This document shows, in pieces, positions 5,769 to 9,271 of a stretch of 9,271 bases of DNA (the stretch's first letter is position 1; each line of letters opens with the position of its first letter). A program made the position numbers and the translations under genes. The stretch is from assembly GCA_045106055.1 (NCBI GenBank), contig JBGCED010000053.1, positions 1-9,271 of the forward strand, given 5' to 3'. Source of the stretch: JBGCED01 sp045106055. Lineage in GTDB: Bacteria; Pseudomonadota; Alphaproteobacteria; CBDDJK01. Below the pieces are notes generated by a model. It saw nothing but the letters and a program-made list of their open reading frames with translations. It did no database searches and was not told where the DNA came from.

Positions 5769-7047
5769 TCAAGCCAACATCAATAAGCATATTCAAAAGA
5801 CTTTGATTAAGCGCAAACGCGTTGAAAAAAGATTCAAGCTTTATGGCATTGCGGCGATTGCGGTTGCGCTTGGCTTTTTGATTTTTCTGTTAAGCAATAT
5901 CAGCTTGAGCGCCATCGGGGCATTTAACCAATATAGCGTGAAACTAGACATTTATTTTGATTCTGAAGTGATTGATCCTGATGGCACGCGCGATCTTGAA
6001 ACCTTAGCCGCCGCAAATTATTTGGGGATTTACAAACAATCTATGCGCGCGGCCTTTCCAGATGCCAAAAGCCGAAAACAGAAAAAAGCGCTTTATGGCA
6101 TTGCAACCACCGATGTTCCTTATATTTTGCGCGATGCCGTCCTTGAAAACCCACAGCTGATCGGCACAAAAACTTCATTATGGATTTTGGCATCGGATGA
6201 AATTGACCTTGCGCTAAAGGGCGAGGTTGATCGCGCATTGCCTGAAATTGAACGCAGAGTATCCGATCTTGAATTTGGGTGGATTGATCAATTATACCAG
6301 CAAGAGCGGATTAAATCCGAATTAAATACCGCCTTTTTCACCAGCGGCGATTCCCGCGAACCTGAACTTGCGGGCATATTGGGCGCAATGGCGGGGTCAT
6401 TTTTCACCCTGATCGTGTGTTTTGTGCTTTCCTTTAGCTTTGGCATTCTATCCTCGATTTATCTGGAAATGTTTGCCCGCAAAAACGCGATTCACACCAT
6501 TATCGAGGTGAATATCAATAATTTAGCAGCCGTGCCCTCAATCGTATTTGGTTTGCTGGGGCTTGCTGTTTTCATTAATTTTTTGGGCATGCCCGTTGCC
6601 TCTCCGCTGGTGGGGGGGACGGTGCTTGCCATTATGACGCTGCCGACCGTGATTGTGGCAAGCCGCGCAGCGTTAAAGGCGGTGCCGCCATCCATTATGG
6701 AAGCCGCATACGGGATTGGCGCAAGCCGCTTGCAAGCGGTATTTCACCATGCGCTGCCGCTTGCCATGCCTGGCATGCTGACGGGCGGCATTATTGGCAT
6801 GGCGCGCGCGCTTGGTGAAACTGCGCCCTTATTGATGATTGGCATGGTTGCCTTTGTGGTGGATGTTCCAACCAGCTTTACCGATAAGGCAACGGTGCTG
6901 CCCGTGCAGATTTTCTTATGGGCAGACAGTCCAGAGCGTGCTTTTGCGATGAAGACGGCGGCGGGCATTCTGGTCTTATTGGCTTTTTTGATTAGCATGA
7001 ATATTATTGCCATTATTTTACGCAAAAAATATGAAGTGCGGTGGTAA
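5761..7047 (+). CDS. pstA: Phosphate ABC transporter permease PstA with N-terminal DUF3333-type extension
   Basis: Second channel subunit of the Pst importer. It has 428 residues from the chosen start, well above the roughly 300 of E. coli PstA. The extra part is N-terminal: a basic stretch (KRKRVEKRFK, 17-26), one membrane helix (28-46), then a non-membrane region of about 160 residues, expected in the periplasm, as in the DUF3333-containing PstA proteins of Alphaproteobacteria. The permease core runs from about 206, with NNLAAVPSIVFGLLGLAV, the EAA loop EAAYGIGASRLQAVFHHALPLAMPG (314-338) and ARALGETAPLLMIG. I chose the ATG at 5761, which overlaps the pstC stop by eight bases. The frame is open from a TTG at 5725 and also has a GTG at 5752, but neither has a ribosome binding site. 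No clear Shine-Dalgarno precedes 5761 either, which fits coupling to pstC. pstB follows 16 bp later. Confidence 0.95.
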   Translation: MIDQANINKHIQKTLIKRKRVEKRFKLYGIAAIAVALGFLIFLLSNISLSAIGAFNQYSVKLDIYFDSEVIDPDGTRDLETLAAANYLGIYKQSMRAAFPDAKSRKQKKALYGIATTDVPYILRDAVLENPQLIGTKTSLWILASDEIDLALKGEVDRALPEIERRVSDLEFGWIDQLYQQERIKSELNTAFFTSGDSREPELAGILGAMAGSFFTLIVCFVLSFSFGILSSIYLEMFARKNAIHTIIEVNINNLAAVPSIVFGLLGLAVFINFLGMPVASPLVGGTVLAIMTLPTVIVASRAALKAVPPSIMEAAYGIGASRLQAVFHHALPLAMPGMLTGGIIGMARALGETAPLLMIGMVAFVVDVPTSFTDKATVLPVQIFLWADSPERAFAMKTAAGILVLLAFLISMNIIAIILRKKYEVRW

Positions 7048-7063
7048 TAGAATAAGGATCATT

Positions 7064-7837
7064 ATGACTGAAAATCAACAAAATTATAAAATTGAGGCAA
7101 AATCCGTCAATGTTTTTTATGGCGAAAAACAAGCGCTGAAAAATGTATCGGTGGTGATTCCAGAACATCAGGTCACTTCGTTCATTGGGCCGTCTGGCTG
7201 CGGAAAATCAACTTTCCTGCGCTCGATTAACCGCATGAATGATATTATTGATGGCTGCAGGGTTGAGGGCGAGATTTTGCTGGATGGGCGCAATATCTAT
7301 GATCCCAAGCTGGATGTGGTGCATTTGCGCGCACGGGTGGGCATGGTGTTTCAAAAGCCCAACCCGTTCCCAAAATCAATTTATGATAATGTGGCTTATG
7401 GCCCGCGCATTCACCATTTAACCCAAAGCCGCCAAGATCTTGATCAGCTGGTTGAAAAAAGCTTGCGCCGTGCGGGGCTGTGGGACGAGGTAAAGGACCG
7501 CTTGCAAGATTCAGGCACATCGCTTTCTGGCGGGCAGCAGCAGCGTTTATGTATTGCGCGCGCGATTGCGGTTGAACCTTCGGTGATTTTAATGGATGAG
7601 CCTTGTTCGGCGCTTGATCCGATTGCAACCGCAAAAATTGAAGAATTGATTGACGAATTAAAAAATACGATTACCATTATCATCGTGACCCATTCCATGC
7701 AGCAAGCATCGCGGGTATCGCAATTTACGGCATTTTTTCATTTGGGGGATTTGGTAGAATGGGGGGATACAAATAAAATTTTCACCCATCCATCCAACCC
7801 GCAAACGGAAGCTTATATTTCTGGGCGTTATGGTTAA
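7064..7837 (+). CDS. pstB: Phosphate ABC transporter ATP-binding protein PstB
   Basis: Cytoplasmic ATPase that drives phosphate import. It has 257 residues, the same as E. coli PstB. All nucleotide-binding motifs are intact: Walker A GPSGCGKST (42-50), Q-loop Gln97 in MVFQKPNPFP, signature LSGGQQQR (154-161), Walker B VILMDEP (174-180) with the PstB-typical CSALDPIAT after it, and the switch histidine His210 in VTHSMQQA. It ends with a C-terminal tail including VEWGDTNKIF and a final SGRYG. I chose the ATG at 7064, with AAGGA (7054-7058) five bases upstream. The frame is open 19 codons further to 7007, inside pstA, but that stretch is not family-like. The last bases of the gene, encoding RYG and stop, fall inside a direct repeat whose second copy lies in the following spacer. 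Confidence 0.97.
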   Translation: MTENQQNYKIEAKSVNVFYGEKQALKNVSVVIPEHQVTSFIGPSGCGKSTFLRSINRMNDIIDGCRVEGEILLDGRNIYDPKLDVVHLRARVGMVFQKPNPFPKSIYDNVAYGPRIHHLTQSRQDLDQLVEKSLRRAGLWDEVKDRLQDSGTSLSGGQQQRLCIARAIAVEPSVILMDEPCSALDPIATAKIEELIDELKNTITIIIVTHSMQQASRVSQFTAFFHLGDLVEWGDTNKIFTHPSNPQTEAYISGRYG

Positions 7838-7872
7838 AAGCCCGCCAGCGCGCGTTATGGTTAAAAGCCCGC
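7825..7872. repeat. 21-bp direct repeat, period 27, copying the 3' end of pstB
   Basis: A perfect 21-bp unit begins GCGTTATGGTTAAAAG and ends CCCGC. It is found at 7825-7845 and again at 7852-7872. The first copy spans the final pstB codons and its TAA stop, so the second copy is a non-coding echo of the gene end. The core AAGCCCGC occurs a third time at 7900-7907. The pattern points to local duplication at the gene boundary. Confidence 0.88.
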
Positions 7873-7907
7873 GACTGCGGGTCGCCAATCGTTTGGCGAA
7901 AGCCCGC
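7868..7907 (+). promoter_or_regulatory. Two mutually exclusive hairpins in the pstB-phoU spacer
   Basis: GCGGG (7877-7881) can pair either backward with CCCGC (7868-7872) around a GACT loop, or forward with CCCGC (7903-7907). The forward structure encloses an inner stem CGCCAA-TCGT-TTGGCG (7883-7898). No T-run follows, so neither is a standard terminator. The arrangement could be an RNA processing or stability element that uncouples phoU from pstB, or simply the by-product of the repeated AAGCCCGC. The spacer (131 bp) is long for neighbouring pst genes. Confidence 0.45.
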
Positions 7908-7968
7908 GCGGCGTGTGAGCGCGATAAAACAAATGCGGTAAATATTATAAATAGGGAGCTTAACCATT

Positions 7969-8685
7969 ATGAATAATGAACATATTGTCCGGTCATTTGA
8001 TCAAGAGCTGGAGCAGTTAAAAGGCTTAATCTTGCAAATGGGCGGATTGGCAGAAAATCAGCTTGCTGCTGCGATTGATGCGATTTCAAAAAATGATTAT
8101 GAGGGCTTGATGGAAATTGCCGCAAAAGACAGCGCGATTGACAAGATTGAGGATGAAATTAACGCGCTTGCGATTCAAATGATTGCCAAACGCCAGCCCA
8201 TGGCAACCGATTTGCGGATGATTGTCTGTTCCATTAAAACGGCGGGCGATATTGAGCGCGTGGGCGATTATATTCGCAATATTTGCAAGCGCAGCCAGCA
8301 TGTGACCGATGCAAATAATATGATTGAGGCAAGGCATACCATTGCCCGCATGGCAGAAGCGGTGATGGAGATGATCCGCAATATCCTAACGGCATATACA
8401 AGCTTGGATGTTGAATTGGCGATGGATGTATGGCGCAGGGACGCAAGCGTTGATGATATGCATAGCAGCCTGTTTCGTGAATTATTGACCTATATGATGG
8501 AAAGCCCGCGCACGATTACAGAATGCACCCATTTATTGTTTATTGCAAAAAACATTGAACGGATGGGCGATTTGGTAACCAATATTGCCGAACATATTTA
8601 TTTGATTGTCAATGGGGTAACGCTTGAAGCCCCCCGCCCCAAAGGCGAAAACAGCGCAGATGCAGGAATGGTTGAACCCTTGTAA
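7969..8685 (+). CDS. phoU: Phosphate signalling and transport regulator PhoU
   Basis: Cytoplasmic all-helical protein that links the Pst transporter to the PhoR sensor and represses the phosphate-starvation response when phosphate is plentiful. It has 238 residues, the usual length, built from two similar three-helix repeats. Each repeat ends in the metal-binding motif of the family: ERVGDYIRNICKR (96-108) and ERMGDLVTNIAEH (197-209). It also has the usual N-terminal FDQELEQLKGLILQMGGLAE and central RQPMATDLRMIVCSIK. The ATG has GGGAG (7954-7958) ten bases upstream. It is the last pst gene. phoB, which often follows phoU in this class, is absent here, and an unrelated membrane protein gene starts 64 bp downstream. 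I saw no convincing terminator after it. Confidence 0.96.
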   Translation: MNNEHIVRSFDQELEQLKGLILQMGGLAENQLAAAIDAISKNDYEGLMEIAAKDSAIDKIEDEINALAIQMIAKRQPMATDLRMIVCSIKTAGDIERVGDYIRNICKRSQHVTDANNMIEARHTIARMAEAVMEMIRNILTAYTSLDVELAMDVWRRDASVDDMHSSLFRELLTYMMESPRTITECTHLLFIAKNIERMGDLVTNIAEHIYLIVNGVTLEAPRPKGENSADAGMVEPL

Positions 8686-8725
8686 TTCGGATTAAAAAAA
8701 CCGCATCCTTGTTTAAGTCGCAAAT

Positions 8726-8749
8726 TTTGAGGGTGAATTTGAGGGTGAA
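8726..8749 (+). repeat. Perfect 12-bp tandem duplication carrying a ribosome binding site
   Basis: TTTGAGGGTGAA at 8726-8737 is repeated without a gap at 8738-8749 and ends directly against the ATG at 8750. Each copy holds a GAGGG Shine-Dalgarno core. The proximal one (8741-8745) is at usable spacing; the other is 12 bases further upstream, too far to act directly on this start but able to hold a standby ribosome. Confidence 0.85.
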
Positions 8750-9271
8750 ATGTTAGAAGGACCGCATTATAATTTACTTGCTATTTTAGTAGCTTTGGTG
8801 GCTATAATTATCCCTTGGACTTATCTTAAACAAAAAGAAATCAGGGAACAGCTTAACGATCCAGATAGTCGCAAAAAAATTCATGATGGGTTTGAAGCAA
8901 CGGTTGAACGGCGCGCGAAAACCCGTTGGGGCAGATTTGCAGCATATCCCTATCATCTTGGTAATATTCTTAATTGGGTAAATCAAAAATTTGATTCTGA
9001 AAAAAAACCTGAGAAATGGCGCGATTATTTTTCTGCCAATGGCTTTGATTTTAGCCTTAGATTGGCAGTCCTCTATCCCATTTTATTCGGCTTTTTATTC
9101 TGGCTGTTTACCAATCAAGATCCCAGCACGATAGGGCTTTTCCCCGCGATCGAACAGGGCATCATTTGGAAGAAGGCGCTGATTGTTTTGGCAATCTCTA
9201 TGATCATATTCGGATTCTATCAATCCAACCGAACTTCAGGCTGGCAACAATATGCTTGGCTTGCGCTCGCT
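8750..9271 (+). CDS. Unrecognised membrane protein, 3' end outside window
   Basis: The frame is open for 174 codons to the right edge. The start is supported by GAGGG five bases upstream, within a duplicated sequence. I do not recognise the family. The visible part has an N-terminal membrane helix (about 8-25), a polar, charged stretch of roughly 75 residues (26-101, with KQKEIREQLNDPDSRKKIHDG and many Lys, Arg, Trp and Tyr), then two more likely helices (about 103-121 and 143-157) joined by a short loop, and a further hydrophobic stretch starting at the edge (WLALA). The layout, an anchor then a soluble block then several helices, could fit a small sensor or a larger multi-domain membrane protein whose working part lies beyond the window. 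It follows phoU by 64 bp on the same strand, so co-transcription is possible. Codon use looks similar to its neighbours, with no sign of recent transfer. Any role in phosphate biology would be a guess. Confidence 0.85.
   Translation, partial: MLEGPHYNLLAILVALVAIIIPWTYLKQKEIREQLNDPDSRKKIHDGFEATVERRAKTRWGRFAAYPYHLGNILNWVNQKFDSEKKPEKWRDYFSANGFDFSLRLAVLYPILFGFLFWLFTNQDPSTIGLFPAIEQGIIWKKALIVLAISMIIFGFYQSNRTSGWQQYAWLALA

Noticed and set aside
7245..7634. Open frame of 129 codons on the minus strand within pstB
   Set aside because: It is antisense to the Walker and signature motifs of pstB; the product is low-complexity and unlike any known protein.
8686..8725. Terminator after phoU
   Set aside because: CGG-ATTAAAAAAA-CCG gives only a three-base stem and no T-run follows on the plus strand.
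8786..8986. Open frame of 66 codons on the minus strand
   Set aside because: It is opposite the longer plus-strand frame at 8750, which has a good ribosome binding site and continuous coding character.

Overview
The window looks like chromosomal DNA of a moderately AT-rich alphaproteobacterium. Three things point there: the acpP-fabF-mltG gene order, a cold-shock protein with two fused domains, and a PstA permease with a long N-terminal extension of the DUF3333 type. I cannot name the genus. I see no phage, insertion-sequence, CRISPR, tRNA or rRNA signal.

Layout. The left third (1-2679) is a minus-strand fatty-acid and cell-wall cluster: acyl carrier protein (acpP), 3-oxoacyl-ACP synthase II (fabF), and the 5' part of an endolytic murein transglycosylase gene (mltG), which runs off the left edge. 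A 412-bp divergent spacer (2680-3091) carries a good acpP promoter, weaker candidate promoters for the next gene, and two perfect short tandem duplications. From 3092 everything is on the plus strand: a two-domain cold-shock protein, then the phosphate uptake set pstS-pstC-pstA-pstB-phoU (3746-8685), then the first 174 codons of an unrecognised membrane protein that leaves at the right edge.

How the genes work together. AcpP carries the acyl chain that FabF elongates. MltG cuts nascent peptidoglycan glycan strands and is commonly co-encoded with fatty-acid genes. PstS binds periplasmic phosphate, PstC and PstA form the membrane channel, PstB powers it with ATP, and PhoU restrains the transporter and the phosphate-starvation signal. 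The sensor and regulator genes phoR and phoB are not in the window, and I found no clear Pho box.

The most unusual feature lies in the spacers. Four of the eight gaps between neighbouring genes hold perfect two-copy direct repeats of 12 to 21 bp at short period, six pairs in all. Two start at or just before an upstream gene's stop codon, and one duplicates a ribosome binding site. The acpP-fabF spacer also holds a 39-bp near-perfect palindrome. I found no wholly new gene system; the coding content is ordinary apart from the unknown membrane protein.
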